A DNA stretch of 64,000 nt from Hydrococcus rivularis NIES-593 (GCF_001904635.1 NZ_MRCB01000012.1:62001-126000); one strand, 5' to 3'; counted from the first letter of the stretch, positions 1-9,212 are shown. Numbers and translations: made by a program. Notes: a model not told the origin generated them from the letters alone.

Positions 1-2
1 CC

Positions 3-2846
3 GATTGGGATACCGATTATGATTATGCCGGTGCAGTTTTGCTGACCAGTCGCTATCTCTTACCAGACGAGTTACCCCAAGAAGCCCTGCTGACTTGTGC
101 CCTGCTGTTGGCTACCGTTGAAGCGCCAGAAAATCGCCTCATTTGGGCGAGAAAATTTTACGAAGCGATCGCGTCTCGGAAAATTTCCCTTGCTACCCCT
201 ATTCTGGCAAATTTGAGGGTTCCTGGCGGTTCTTTGACCAGTTGTTTTATTCTCTCTATTGACGACAATTTAGAGAGTATTTTTGCCGAGATTACCAACA
301 CTGCCAGAATCTCGAAAAACGGCGGTGGTGTGGGCGTTAACGTCAGCCGCATTCGCGCTACCGGAAGCTGGGTGATGGGCAAGGCAAATGCCTCTGGCGG
401 CGTAATTCCCTGGATTAAGTTACTCAATGATACCGCGATCGCAGTCAATCAAGGCGGTCGTCGGGCGGGTGCGGTTACGGTTAGTATAGACGTATGGCAC
501 CTCGATGTCCCCGAATTTTTAGAGATGCAAACCGAAAACGGGGATCAGCGTCGCAAAGCTTACGATATTTTCCCGCAATTAGTCCTTCCCGATGAGTTCA
601 TGCGTCGGGTAGTCAATAAAGAAGAATGGACGCTAGTCGATCCTTATGAAATTCGTACCAAGTTAGGCATAGAACTTGCCGAATTGTGGGGAGAAGAATT
701 TGAGCGTGCCTATCGACTCATCGAAGCAAAATTAGATAAAGAAATTGCACTCTACAAGCGAGTCAATGCCCGCGAATTATTTAAAACGATTATGCGATCG
801 CAGGTAGAAACGGGAATGCCCTACCTAGCTTTCAAAGATACCATCAATCGGGCAAATCCGAACAAGCATAAAGGCTATATTCCGGGAGTAAATTTGTGTG
901 TTGCCCCAGAAACGAGAATTCTTACCGACAAAGGTCAATTTCCTATTGCCGATTTAGCCGGACAAAAAGTTAATGTTTGGAACGGTTTTGAATGGTCTGA
1001 AGTTGAAGTTAAAAAAACTGGAACGAACCAGCCTTTATTAAAGGTTCGCCTGTCTAATGGAGAAGCTTTAGAGTGTACTTATTACCATCATTTCTGGGTT
1101 CAAGATAGTTATCGTTCTAAACCTCGCAAAGTAGAGGCTAAAGATTTACAACCTGGAGACCAACTAATTAAATACAGTTTGCCTTTAGTAGAATCAGAAG
1201 ACGATATTGAGTTTCCCTATGCTTATACTGCTGGTCTATTTTGTGGCGATGGAAGTTATTCTCTGCAAGGATACCCAGAGTTAGATTTGTACGGTGAAAA
1301 GAAAAACCTTGTTTCGCATATCTCCATCCGTAATAAATTACATGGCAGCCGCTGGGGAACAAAAGAAAGAAATTCTGTTGCTATTTATGATGACGTAAAA
1401 CAGGATCGTTTGGTATGCAAACTTCCCTTAGATCTTTCTCCAAAATTTACCGTTCCTTTAAATGGATACACGATTAAATCTCGCTTAGAGTGGTTAGCCG
1501 GATTGTTAGATGCTGATGGAACTGTCATGCGAAATGGTACTAATGAATCGCTAAGTATCTGTTCCATTGACAAAAACTTTTTGCTTGAAGTTCGACTACT
1601 ACTTCAAACCCTTGGCGTTGATTCTAAAGTTACTAAGTTTCATAAGGCTGGTTTTCAGGCAATGCCCGATGGAAAAGGAGGGAAAAAAGATTACTTCCGT
1701 AAGGAATCTTACAGGCTATTAATTTCTTCCAATGGCTTATTTCAATTGGCACAGCTTGGGTTAAAAACCTATCGTCTTCAGTGGACGTTAAAAGAACCTC
1801 AAAGAGAAGCCAGTCAATTTATTAAAGTTGTTGATGTAGAACTAACTTGTCGTCGAGACGATACCTACTGTTTTACCGAACCCAAGCGCCATTTGGGAAT
1901 GTTTAACGGCATTCTAACGGGACAATGTACCGAATCCTTCTCCAATGTAGCGCCAGGAACGGAAGCGCACTGTTGCAATTTAGTCAGTCTTAATCTAGCC
2001 AATATCGAAGACGACGAACTCGATCGCGTTTGCAATATAGCCGTGAGAATGTTAGATAATACTATCGACATCACCAATCCTCCCTTCGATGCGGCAAAAA
2101 ATCACAATAATAAATACCGCACTATCGGCGTGGGTTGTATGGGATTAGCTGACTGGTTGGCAAAGCATCGCCTCTCTTACGCCAACTTGCTAGAAATCAG
2201 CGATCTCTTTGAAGAAATTGGCTATTGGTGTACGCAAACTTCGATGGAATTAGCTAAAGAAAGAGGCGCATACGATGCTTTTGAAGGCAGCGAATGGAGT
2301 CAGGGGAAATTAATTGGGGCGAAACCCATAGAATGGTTCCTAGAAAATGCGAATCATAAAGAAAGATGGGTACAACTTTCTGAAGATATTCAAAAATATG
2401 GCATTCGCAATTCTCATATTACCGCGATCGCGCCGAATACTTCTTCATCTTTAGTACAGGGTTGTACGGCAAGCATTCTTCCCGTCTACAGTCGTTTCTT
2501 CTACGACAAATGGGCAAAAGGAACCGTTCCCGTCGCCCCTCCATTTATTAATAATTACTTCTGGTTTTATCCAGAAAATAAAACCATCGATCAAACTATT
2601 GTTGTCAAAGCAGTCGCAACGATGCAACAGTGGATCGATACGGGAATCTCCATGGAATTGTTATTCAATCTCAATCAAGGCGTTTATTTTCCCGACGAAC
2701 CCAATCGCGCGATCGCAGCTAAAGATATCTTTGAAACATTAGTAATGGCATGGCAACAAGGGTGCAAAGCCATCTACTATATCCGCACCGTACAAAAAGA
2801 TGGTTTTAAAGAGTCAGAAAATAATTGTACGGCGTGTGCGAATTAA
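3..2846 (+). CDS. nrdA: Ribonucleotide reductase class I alpha subunit (NrdA), intein-containing, 5' partial
   Basis: Catalytic large subunit that reduces ribonucleotides to deoxyribonucleotides together with NrdB. The reading frame is open to the left window edge, so the N-terminus (where an ATP cone could lie) is missing. Extein signatures are GGSLTSCF near the start of the finger region, SKNGGGVGVNVS, NLC/TESFSN split by the intein, the YYIRT tyrosine pair close to the C-terminus and a terminal CTAC thiol pair that would be re-reduced by thioredoxin-type donors. A 343-residue intein (listed separately) sits between Leu of GVNL and Cys of CTESFSN. The spliced partial protein would be about 604 residues. 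nrdB follows 167 bp downstream on the same strand, with a DUF29-like fossil in the gap. Class I assignment follows from the YYIRT/CxxC tail and the adjacent NrdB. Confidence 0.95.
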   Translation, partial: DWDTDYDYAGAVLLTSRYLLPDELPQEALLTCALLLATVEAPENRLIWARKFYEAIASRKISLATPILANLRVPGGSLTSCFILSIDDNLESIFAEITNTARISKNGGGVGVNVSRIRATGSWVMGKANASGGVIPWIKLLNDTAIAVNQGGRRAGAVTVSIDVWHLDVPEFLEMQTENGDQRRKAYDIFPQLVLPDEFMRRVVNKEEWTLVDPYEIRTKLGIELAELWGEEFERAYRLIEAKLDKEIALYKRVNARELFKTIMRSQVETGMPYLAFKDTINRANPNKHKGYIPGVNLCVAPETRILTDKGQFPIADLAGQKVNVWNGFEWSEVEVKKTGTNQPLLKVRLSNGEALECTYYHHFWVQDSYRSKPRKVEAKDLQPGDQLIKYSLPLVESEDDIEFPYAYTAGLFCGDGSYSLQGYPELDLYGEKKNLVSHISIRNKLHGSRWGTKERNSVAIYDDVKQDRLVCKLPLDLSPKFTVPLNGYTIKSRLEWLAGLLDADGTVMRNGTNESLSICSIDKNFLLEVRLLLQTLGVDSKVTKFHKAGFQAMPDGKGGKKDYFRKESYRLLISSNGLFQLAQLGLKTYRLQWTLKEPQREASQFIKVVDVELTCRRDDTYCFTEPKRHLGMFNGILTGQCTESFSNVAPGTEAHCCNLVSLNLANIEDDELDRVCNIAVRMLDNTIDITNPPFDAAKNHNNKYRTIGVGCMGLADWLAKHRLSYANLLEISDLFEEIGYWCTQTSMELAKERGAYDAFEGSEWSQGKLIGAKPIEWFLENANHKERWVQLSEDIQKYGIRNSHITAIAPNTSSSLVQGCTASILPVYSRFFYDKWAKGTVPVAPPFINNYFWFYPENKTIDQTIVVKAVATMQQWIDTGISMELLFNLNQGVYFPDEPNRAIAAKDIFETLVMAWQQGCKAIYYIRTVQKDGFKESENNCTACAN
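897..1925 (+). mobile_element. RIR1-type intein with LAGLIDADG homing endonuclease in NrdA
   Basis: In-frame intervening protein of 343 residues. Block A begins with Cys1 (CVAPETRIL). Block B is ALECTYYHHFW. Two LAGLIDADG-like motifs lie at intein residues 111-119 (TAGLFCGDG) and 200-208 (LAGLLDADG), both with the acidic residue kept, so the endonuclease could be active. Block F/G reads TYCFTEPKRH...FNGILTGQ followed by Cys+1 of the extein. The canonical final His-Asn is replaced by Gly-Gln. Gln at the last position is known from a minority of inteins and can still support splicing through glutarimide formation. Boundaries are set by matching the flanking extein to uninterrupted NrdA (NL/CTESFSN). 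Confidence 0.93.
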
Positions 2847-2853
2847 TGGATTT

Positions 2854-2979
2854 AATGAATGTTATAACAAAGCTAGACAGAAAGCGGCAATTGAAACTGG
2901 ATTACTAATTGAAACTTTTTCAGTCGAATCTCCTTTGACTCCAAAAGAAACTCTCAACCCTGAATACTTGCCAGATTAA
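2854..2979 (+). pseudogene. DUF29-like C-terminal fragment
   Basis: An open frame without a start codon reads NECYNKARQKAAIETGLL, then ...LTPKETLNPEYLPD and a stop. The ARQ-A-ETGL-...P-T-...L-LP pattern is that of the last 40 residues of DUF29 proteins, which are common small proteins in cyanobacteria. There is no room for the N-terminal two thirds because nrdA ends eight bases upstream. This looks like a gene fossil between nrdA and nrdB. The family call rests on recalled sequence pattern only. Confidence 0.5.
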
Positions 2980-3013
2980 ATCAATTAGTAACAAACTCTT
3001 TTAAGGTTAGGAA

Positions 3014-4072
3014 ATGTATATTGATTCAACCTCAAAAATGTCAATCAACCCCATCTTTAATCCCAATGGGGACGATACAATCGAAAACCGTTCCATTTGG
3101 TTTGGCAACACAACAAACCTGATGCAACTCAACGATGTTCGTTATACTTGGGCGCTGGGATTGTATCAACAAATGAGAGAGAACTTTTGGATTCCGCAGC
3201 GCCTAGATGTCACTCAAGATGTGACAGATTATTGGAATTTAACGCCAGAAGAACGTCATGCCTACGATGGCATTTTGTCCTATCTTACCTTTTTAGATTC
3301 CATTCAAACCTGCAATATTCCTCACTTAAAAAGCAGTATTACTGCCCCAGAAGTTAGCTTGTGCATGGCGGAACAAATTTCTCAAGAGGCAATGCACAAT
3401 CAGAGCTATCAGTATATCATTGAAACCGTGATTCCGCCCGATCGCAGAAATGCTGTGTATGATTTCTGGCGGACTGATAAAGTTCTCAAAGATCGCTGCG
3501 AATTTATTGCTAAGCTGTATCAAAAATACATAGACAATCCGACCTCAGAGAACTATTTTATCGCTTTAGTAGCCGATTATTTGCTCGAAGGACTTTATTT
3601 CTATAATGGATTTATTTTCTTCTATAATCTGGCTTCTCGGATGTTAATGCCGGGTTCGGCTGATATTTTCAAAATGATTAACCGCGACGAACTGTCTCAC
3701 GTGAGACTATATCAAAAATTAATCCCAGAAGCAATGCAAATTTTCCCGCATTCTGTCGAGCAAATTTATGAAATGTTTGACGAGGCAGTCAAACACGAAT
3801 GCCGCTGGACAAATCACATCGTTGGCAACGATATTTTGGGGATTACAGAAGCCAGCACGGAACGATATACAAAGTATTTAGCAAATATGAGGCTGCGTTC
3901 CATTGGTTTGGAAGCACTTTATTCAGAGGAGAAATATAAGAAGAGTCCCTACACTCATTTAGAGCGTTTTTCGGATACGAAGAAAGAAGCCCATACTAAA
4001 GCAAATTTCTTTGAGGCAACTGTTACCAGTTATGTCATGTCTTCTGGGGTAAGTGGTTGGGACGAAATCTGA
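3014..4072 (+). CDS. nrdB: Ribonucleotide reductase class Ia beta subunit (NrdB)
   Basis: 352-residue radical-generating small subunit. Di-iron ligands and the radical site are visible: Asp95 (FLDSIQ), Glu125 and His128 with Tyr132 in EAMHNQSY, a Glu in LLEGLYFY, and Glu/His in RDELSHVRLY. Tyr132 aligns with the tyrosyl-radical residue of the E. coli protein (EAIHSRSY), so a Tyr-radical class Ia enzyme is expected rather than a Tyr-less subclass. AAGGTTAGG lies a few bases upstream of ATG 3014; a second in-frame ATG at 3050 is possible. It is probably co-transcribed with nrdA. Confidence 0.95.
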   Translation: MYIDSTSKMSINPIFNPNGDDTIENRSIWFGNTTNLMQLNDVRYTWALGLYQQMRENFWIPQRLDVTQDVTDYWNLTPEERHAYDGILSYLTFLDSIQTCNIPHLKSSITAPEVSLCMAEQISQEAMHNQSYQYIIETVIPPDRRNAVYDFWRTDKVLKDRCEFIAKLYQKYIDNPTSENYFIALVADYLLEGLYFYNGFIFFYNLASRMLMPGSADIFKMINRDELSHVRLYQKLIPEAMQIFPHSVEQIYEMFDEAVKHECRWTNHIVGNDILGITEASTERYTKYLANMRLRSIGLEALYSEEKYKKSPYTHLERFSDTKKEAHTKANFFEATVTSYVMSSGVSGWDEI

Positions 4073-4092
4073 CTCAAGAATTATGAATTATG

Positions 4093-4110
4093 AATCATGA
4101 ATTCATGATT
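4093..4110. repeat. Perfect 18-bp palindrome between convergent nrdB and Rrf2 genes
   Basis: AATCATGAATTCATGATT is fully self-complementary and preceded by a short direct repeat (ATTATGAATTATGAAT). It lies in the 48-bp gap between the two convergent stop codons. It may act as a weak bidirectional terminator, but there is no strong T-run. Confidence 0.4.
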
Positions 4111-4120
4111 TAGAATTGAT

Positions 4121-4585
4121 TTAAATATAGTACATCAGACCTTCTTGCTTGAGAGCGTCGCGTCGCTGGCATAGATCTTGGAGAGTGTAACGATTCAAAA
4201 TCTCTAGAGAGGCATGGTTGGCTTTCTGCCAGATTTCAGCAACCAATGCGCGATCGATCGAGTTATCAGACTCCTTTTGTTTGCGATCGCCCTCCACGAG
4301 AGCAACAACTTCTAGGACGGTAATTTGCCAAGGTTCGCGGGCAAGTATATAACCTCCTCTGGAACCGCGTAGACTTTGCACCAAGCCTCCCCGTCGCAGG
4401 CTGGTAAAAATATGCTCTAAATAGCGATCGGGAATATTTTGTCTTGTCGAGATCTCGCTAATTGTCAAAAGATTGGTTTTACCGGGGTGACTTGCCAATT
4501 CTAAAAGTGCGAGTAAGGCATATTCCACTTTGGAGGGAAGTTCTAGAAGAATATAGTTTCGACGGTCTGCATCGGTGTTCATCAT
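4121..4585 (-). CDS. Rrf2-family transcriptional regulator
   Basis: 154-residue protein with the Rrf2 winged helix: LPSKVEYALLALLELA at residues 16-31, the recognition region ISTRQNIPDRYLEHIFTSL, and the wing GGLVQSLRGSRGGYILA. A dimerisation helix follows. Rrf2 members such as IscR and NsrR bind Fe-S clusters through three cysteines in the C-terminal region. Here only one Cys (LQDLCQRR) is visible, so cluster sensing of that type is unlikely. It is monocistronic and convergent with nrdB. Its targets are unknown. Confidence 0.88.
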   Translation of the reverse strand: MMNTDADRRNYILLELPSKVEYALLALLELASHPGKTNLLTISEISTRQNIPDRYLEHIFTSLRRGGLVQSLRGSRGGYILAREPWQITVLEVVALVEGDRKQKESDNSIDRALVAEIWQKANHASLEILNRYTLQDLCQRRDALKQEGLMYYI

Positions 4586-4748
4586 CGTATGATTGGTCGA
4601 TAAATTTATCGATCGCTCTATTGACTTAACCTCTCAGGATTTAGTGACAGTATTCCAATTATCCCCCAAATACTATATCTTGAGCGCCTTATTGTATTTT
4701 TGTTTCTCTCGCGCCAGATAACTCTGGCTGAGGGATAAACAGAACCAA

Positions 4749-4776
4749 GGTGGGCTAAGCCTTTACTCAACCCACC
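4749..4776 (-). terminator. Hairpin downstream of the 2-oxoglutarate decarboxylase gene
   Basis: On the minus strand GGTGGGTTGAG and CTTAGCCCACC can pair over 11 positions (including G-U) around a 6-base loop, 34 bp past the stop of the decarboxylase gene. The following sequence is only moderately T-rich, so intrinsic termination is plausible but not certain. Confidence 0.45.
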
Positions 4777-4809
4777 TACTGACCAGCAACCACTAACGAC
4801 TCGCAGAAT

Positions 4810-6462
4810 TTATTCCCAAATCTGACAAACTAAATCGCCAGCTTTTTGAGAGAAACGGATATTTTCGTTGTAGTCTACGGGACAGTCGATTACTGTCGGA
4901 ACGTCCTGTTCTAAAGCTGTTTTCAGCGTTGGAATTAAATCGAGAGTCGATTCGACGCGGTAGCCTTTCAACCCCATACTTTCGGCAAATTTGACGAAAT
5001 CGGGGTTGCCAAACTTGACAAAGGAAGCTTCGCCAAACTGGTTTATCTGTTTCCACTCGATCAAGCCATAGCCGTTGTCGTTGAAAATCAAAGTGACAAA
5101 AGGCGTTCCTACCCGCAAGGCGGTTTCTAATTCCTGATTGTTCATCATAAAGCCGCCGTCTCCGGTGACCGCAACTACTTTTTTATTGGGATGTACCAAT
5201 TTAGCTGCGATCGCACCGGGAATAGCAATGCCCATCGCTGCAAATCCATTGGAAATAATGCAAGTATTAGGGGTATCGCAATGGTAGTGCCTTGCCATCC
5301 ACATTTTATGGGCGCCCACGTCTGAGATGACGATATCTTCGGGTCCCATCACTTGTCTGAGGTCGTAAATTAGTTTTTGGGGTTTGATGGGGAAGCCTTC
5401 ATCGTTAGCATACTTTTCGTACTCGGCGCGAATTTCGGAACGCAATTTGGCAGCGTGTGGCGTGGGTTTGCCTTGACGATCCGTCCGCTTCATCAACTCC
5501 ATCAGAGAGTCGGAAATGTCTCCCACAACTTCTACAAACGGAATGTAGCTGCTATCGATTTCTGCCGCCGTCATGCCAATGTGAATGATGGGGATTGTTC
5601 CTTGGGGATTCCAGCGTTTCGGGGAATATTCGACCAAATCGTAGCCGACTGCAATTATCAAATCGCTTTCCTCAAAAGCACAACTGATCAGATCCCTCTG
5701 TTGCAGACCAAATGACCACAAGGCAAGCGGATGGGTGTAAGGAATGACTCCTTTGCCCATGAAGGTGTTGACGACTGGAATATTGAGTTGCGTGGCAAAT
5801 TCGGTAACGGCTTCGCTTGCATTGGCGCGAATTGCGCCGTTACCTACCATAATAATCGGATTTTTCGCTTTCGCGATCGCCACTGCCGCATTGTTGAGAC
5901 TGCGGTAGGAAGCATAAACTTTTTCCTGACTGTTCCGATTGAGGGGTTTCCCTTCCACTGGCATAGCTGCAATGTTTTCGGGCAAGTCGATGTGAACGGC
6001 ACCGGGTTTTTCGCTTTGGGCGATCTTGAAGGCTTTGCGAACGACTTCTGGCGTAATCCCCGGACGAACGATTTGCTTGTTCCATTTGGTGACGGGGGCA
6101 AACATTGCCACTAAGTCTAAGTATTGGTGGGATTCGATGTGCATGCGATCGGTTCCCACTTGACCCGTAATTGCCACCAGTGGGGCGCGATCCAAGTTAG
6201 CATCGGCTACCCCCGTCATTAGGTTGGTCGCACCGGGACCTAAGGTGGACAGACACACTCCGGCTTTTCCGGTCAACCGTCCGTAAACATCTGCCATGAA
6301 GGCTGCCCCTTGTTCGTGACGGGTTGTGATAAATTTAATCGAAGAATGTTTCAGTGCCTCCAAAACATGTAGGTTTTCTTCGCCTGGAAGCCCAAAAATA
6401 TATTCGACTCCCTCATTTTCGAGGCATTGAACGAGTAATGTGGCTGTGTTTAATTCCCCCAT
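4810..6462 (-). CDS. ogdA: 2-oxoglutarate decarboxylase (ThDP enzyme, acetolactate synthase-like)
   Basis: 550-residue ThDP-dependent enzyme of the acetolactate synthase fold. Glu50 in TTRHEQGAAF is the catalytic cofactor-activating Glu. The ThDP/Mg motif runs from GDGG (434) to NDN (461-463). By sequence alone it would be called acetolactate synthase. However, it lies directly downstream of a succinic semialdehyde dehydrogenase gene and no small regulatory subunit is nearby. That arrangement matches the 2-OGDC/SSADH pair shown in Synechococcus sp. PCC 7002 to complete the cyanobacterial TCA cycle (2-oxoglutarate to succinic semialdehyde to succinate). ATG 6462 is chosen because it has GGGGA upstream and starts like the family; a longer frame reaches 6546. 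Function is inferred from context plus family. Confidence 0.82.
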   Translation of the reverse strand: MGELNTATLLVQCLENEGVEYIFGLPGEENLHVLEALKHSSIKFITTRHEQGAAFMADVYGRLTGKAGVCLSTLGPGATNLMTGVADANLDRAPLVAITGQVGTDRMHIESHQYLDLVAMFAPVTKWNKQIVRPGITPEVVRKAFKIAQSEKPGAVHIDLPENIAAMPVEGKPLNRNSQEKVYASYRSLNNAAVAIAKAKNPIIMVGNGAIRANASEAVTEFATQLNIPVVNTFMGKGVIPYTHPLALWSFGLQQRDLISCAFEESDLIIAVGYDLVEYSPKRWNPQGTIPIIHIGMTAAEIDSSYIPFVEVVGDISDSLMELMKRTDRQGKPTPHAAKLRSEIRAEYEKYANDEGFPIKPQKLIYDLRQVMGPEDIVISDVGAHKMWMARHYHCDTPNTCIISNGFAAMGIAIPGAIAAKLVHPNKKVVAVTGDGGFMMNNQELETALRVGTPFVTLIFNDNGYGLIEWKQINQFGEASFVKFGNPDFVKFAESMGLKGYRVESTLDLIPTLKTALEQDVPTVIDCPVDYNENIRFSQKAGDLVCQIWE

Positions 6463-6639
6463 GACTTTATTCCCCAGTGCATTTTTTGTGTTAGTTTTTC
6501 GTCCACAGACAAATGATTTCCTCTGGAATTGATGCTTCGATCGCATCGATCCCTTGGCAAATTAGATAGTAGGCGGTTTATCCAATCGAGTTGCTCGAAT
6601 AAATCTTGATAAGATTTCCTACTTCCACTTTAACTATTG

Positions 6640-8007
6640 TTAAGCGATCCAAACGGTTTTGATATTGACAAACTCATGAATCCCTTGAATTCCCAATTCT
6701 CGACCGTAACCCGATCGCTTGATGCCGCCAAAGGGCAGGCGCGGATCGGATTTGACCATGCCATTAATAAAAACTGCCCCCGCTTCGATTTCGTTAACCA
6801 GGCGATCGCGTTCTTGGGGATCGTTCGTCCAAGCGCTTGCCCCCAGACCAAAATTGGTGCTGTTGGCTATTTCGATGGCTTCATCGAGATTCGCCGCGCG
6901 GAATAATAACGCAACCGGACCGAAAAATTCTTCTTTGGCGATCGCGCAATCGGCAGGAAGATTGGCGACAATGGTAGGCGGATAGAAGTTTCCCGGACGA
7001 TCCGATAATGGTTTGCCTCCGATTAAGATTTTGCCTCCCGACGCTGCGGCTTCTTGCACTTGGCGATCGAGATTGCAGAGAATCTTTGGCGTTGCTAAGG
7101 GACCGATATCGGTATTTTCATCCATCGGATCTCCTACCTTAAGCGCCTGATATTTAGCCAGCAGACGTTTTTCAAATTCATCCGCCACTGCCTCAAGGAC
7201 GATAAACCGCTTGGCGGCAATGCAAGATTGACCGTTATTGAGCATTCTAGCCGTTACTGCCGTAGTGACGGCTTTTTCGAGATCGGCGCTTTCGGTGACG
7301 ATAAAGGGATCGCTACCGCCCAATTCGAGAACCGTTTTCTTGATTTGCTTGCCCGCCGCCGCCGCTAAACTCATCCCAGCCGGTTCGCTGCCCGTCAAAG
7401 TTGCCGCTTTCACCCGTTCGTCATTGATTATAGATTCAACGCGATCGGCGCCGACGAGTAAGCTTTGAAATACGCCTTCGGGGAATCCTGCTTCCTTAAA
7501 GATTGCTTCGATCGCCAGGGCACATTGAGGCACGTTAGAGGCGTGTTTGAGTATGCCCACATTTGCTGCCATCAAAGCGGGTGCGGCAAAGCGAAAGACT
7601 TGCCAGAAGGGGAAATTCCAGGGCATTACTGCTAAAATAGTCCCTAGTGGCTGATAGCGGACGAAACTGCTGCTCGCATCGGTTGAACTCGGTACGTCTT
7701 TGAGAAATTCTGCGGCATTTTCGGCGTAGTAGCGACAAACCCAAGCGCATTTTTGTGCCTCGGCGATCGCGCTTTTGAGGGTTTTCCCCATTTCCAGGGT
7801 CATTATCTTGGCAAACTCTACCTGCTTGCTTTCTAGAATTTCTGCTGCCCGATTCATCCATTCGCTTCTCTGCGCGATCGAGGTTTGGCGATATGATTTG
7901 AATGCCGATGCTGCCAGGGCAAGCTTGGCTTCGAGTTCTTCATTGGTTAGTGGTTTAAAAGTTTTTAGCGTTTCTCCGGTTGCTGGGTTGACTGTAGCGA
8001 TCCCCAT
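6640..8007 (-). CDS. gabD: Succinic semialdehyde dehydrogenase (aldehyde dehydrogenase family)
   Basis: 455-residue NAD(P)-dependent aldehyde dehydrogenase. Asn131 (PWNFPFW), Glu228 (TVLELGG) and nucleophile Cys262 ([12 protein letters not shown]) are all present, with a family-typical C-terminus ([14 protein letters not shown]). It precedes the decarboxylase by about 177 bp on the same strand and is the expected partner that oxidises succinic semialdehyde to succinate. The length (about 455) is that of the short SSADH type seen in cyanobacteria. Substrate specificity is inferred from the neighbour and from overall similarity. Transcription probably starts in the gap above 8007. Confidence 0.88.
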   Translation of the reverse strand: MGIATVNPATGETLKTFKPLTNEELEAKLALAASAFKSYRQTSIAQRSEWMNRAAEILESKQVEFAKIMTLEMGKTLKSAIAEAQKCAWVCRYYAENAAEFLKDVPSSTDASSSFVRYQPLGTILAVMPWNFPFWQVFRFAAPALMAANVGILKHASNVPQCALAIEAIFKEAGFPEGVFQSLLVGADRVESIINDERVKAATLTGSEPAGMSLAAAAGKQIKKTVLELGGSDPFIVTESADLEKAVTTAVTARMLNNGQSCIAAKRFIVLEAVADEFEKRLLAKYQALKVGDPMDENTDIGPLATPKILCNLDRQVQEAAASGGKILIGGKPLSDRPGNFYPPTIVANLPADCAIAKEEFFGPVALLFRAANLDEAIEIANSTNFGLGASAWTNDPQERDRLVNEIEAGAVFINGMVKSDPRLPFGGIKRSGYGRELGIQGIHEFVNIKTVWIA

Positions 8008-8327
8008 ATTTCCTCCTACCCCTCATCGCTGAGGTATTTAATCGGCATCTTAAGTTTGATGCCTTCTTTAAGGATAAAACTTAATTTTTTGGCAATTTTT
8101 AATTTCTATTACTAGCTTTGCTCTCAAATCAGCCGATGAGCTGAAATCTTAACATTTTGATACATTTGAAAAAAATAGGATTTTCCTACTTTTTCTTAGT
8201 CGCGCTTATCTCTAGATTAAGACTCTTGACGAAAGTTTACGAAAATCTAATTTTTATTGACAGATTTTGGCGGGCTTATCGCTTAGTTTATGAGATTTTT
8301 TTGATTAAACTTCATATTCAAACTCAG
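8008..8327. other. Intergenic region upstream of gabD, no gene seen
   Basis: AT-rich 320 bp between the gabD start and the stop of the next minus-strand gene. It should hold the gabD-ogdA promoter. A plus-strand open frame starting at 8157 is AT-rich, runs into the neighbouring gene and resembles nothing, so it was not called. Confidence 0.6.
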
Positions 8328-9122
8328 TTAAATAGAGATTTCCTCAATCTCATCAATGAATGCTATCCAATCTTTCTCGATCGCTTTGCGATCGCTGTCT
8401 AAAAAAGCGCCAGATTCTAATAAGGATTGATAATAGGGACAACTTTCTTGACAGTTAGACAGATGAGGAAATGAAGTTCCAGTATTAGAATAATTGTCCA
8501 GCCAGCGATCGAGCTGGGTTAACAAACGAGTTAAGTCTTGGCGATTTTTTTCATGTTGGACACTGTTATATACAAACGTCAGGCTTTGGGGTTGCGTAGG
8601 AAGCTTAACAAACCAATAGGTCATAGAGATCTGTTCTGGCAAGTAATCTGTAGTTTCTGCCAGGACATAAAGATACAGTCGCGTTTGCCAATTTTTCGCC
8701 AGTTTTGCGCGATTTTCTGGAAAGAAATACGTTTTCCAATCTACTATTTTGGCTTTAGCGCGATCGCCCATCAGCAAGTCATAAACTACTGTCAGTAAAT
8801 ATCCCTGAAAGCTGAGAGTGCGACAATGTTCTGCCTCGCGCCAACTTCCTGATTCGGACTGCCAGATTTCAGGTGCTGCATTCATTAATGCAGTTATTGA
8901 ATGTTGCAGTTGTTCGTCCTGGGCGATTAACGATTCAATTGACAATCCCAATTCTTTTTGCTGCATCAAAAGGTGAAACTGACTTCCCCAAGTTTGCTTT
9001 TCCTGTTGCTGCGGACTGAGAGGAGAACCTAACTGTTCGAGATAAAGGCGTTGAAACTGAGGGGGACAAGTTTCGAGTAAATTGAGTTGTGCTTGGGAAA
9101 GACGAATGAGGTCATTAGTCAT
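8328..9122 (-). CDS. PD-(D/E)XK nuclease superfamily (RecB-like) protein
   Basis: 264 residues. The RecB-type nuclease signature can be read in order: His50 (GSQFHLLMQ), Asp115 (VVYDLLMGD), Asp128-x-Lys130 (KIVDWKT) and Gln146-Thr-Arg-Leu-Tyr150. This is motif set H...D...DxK...QxxxY of the PDDEXK_1 (RecB/AddB/Cas4-like) family. Cysteines at 19 (LETCPPQF) and in CQESCPYY near the C-terminus could be the remains of an Fe-S clamp like that of AddB, but a full set of four is not obvious. It stands alone with no helicase or cas gene nearby, so a stand-alone DNA-processing role is the most that can be said. Confidence 0.82.
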   Translation of the reverse strand: MTNDLIRLSQAQLNLLETCPPQFQRLYLEQLGSPLSPQQQEKQTWGSQFHLLMQQKELGLSIESLIAQDEQLQHSITALMNAAPEIWQSESGSWREAEHCRTLSFQGYLLTVVYDLLMGDRAKAKIVDWKTYFFPENRAKLAKNWQTRLYLYVLAETTDYLPEQISMTYWFVKLPTQPQSLTFVYNSVQHEKNRQDLTRLLTQLDRWLDNYSNTGTSFPHLSNCQESCPYYQSLLESGAFLDSDRKAIEKDWIAFIDEIEEISI

Positions 9123-9186
9123 TGGTCATTCGTTCGTGATAATCTTCTAGGGTTTGTAGCTTTTGTTGTTATCTATATAATAAAAT

Positions 9187-9212
9187 CCTCTCCAGCAGGT
9201 GAGACGGAGAGG
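9187..9212. repeat. Short hairpin (CCTCTCC/GGAGAGG)
   Basis: Seven-base perfect arms around a 12-base spacer. Read on the minus strand it is followed by ATTTTATT, so it could terminate minus-strand transcripts from the IS remnant before the nuclease gene. A second short hairpin (CAACGCC...GGCGTTG) lies at 9239-9268. Confidence 0.35.

Noticed and set aside
5377-6114. Plus-strand open frames of 112 and 127 codons
   Set aside because: Both lie antisense to the 2-oxoglutarate decarboxylase, which has complete motifs; they have no recognisable domain.
4810-6462. Acetolactate synthase (IlvB) annotation
   Set aside because: No regulatory subunit gene; the SSADH neighbour fits the cyanobacterial decarboxylase better. 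Not fully excluded by sequence alone.
8157-8402. 81-codon plus-strand frame
   Set aside because: AT-rich, no SD, runs into the nuclease gene, and resembles no protein.
8328-9122. Cas4 nuclease of a CRISPR system
   Set aside because: No cas1/cas2 or repeats in the window and the four-Cys cluster is not complete.
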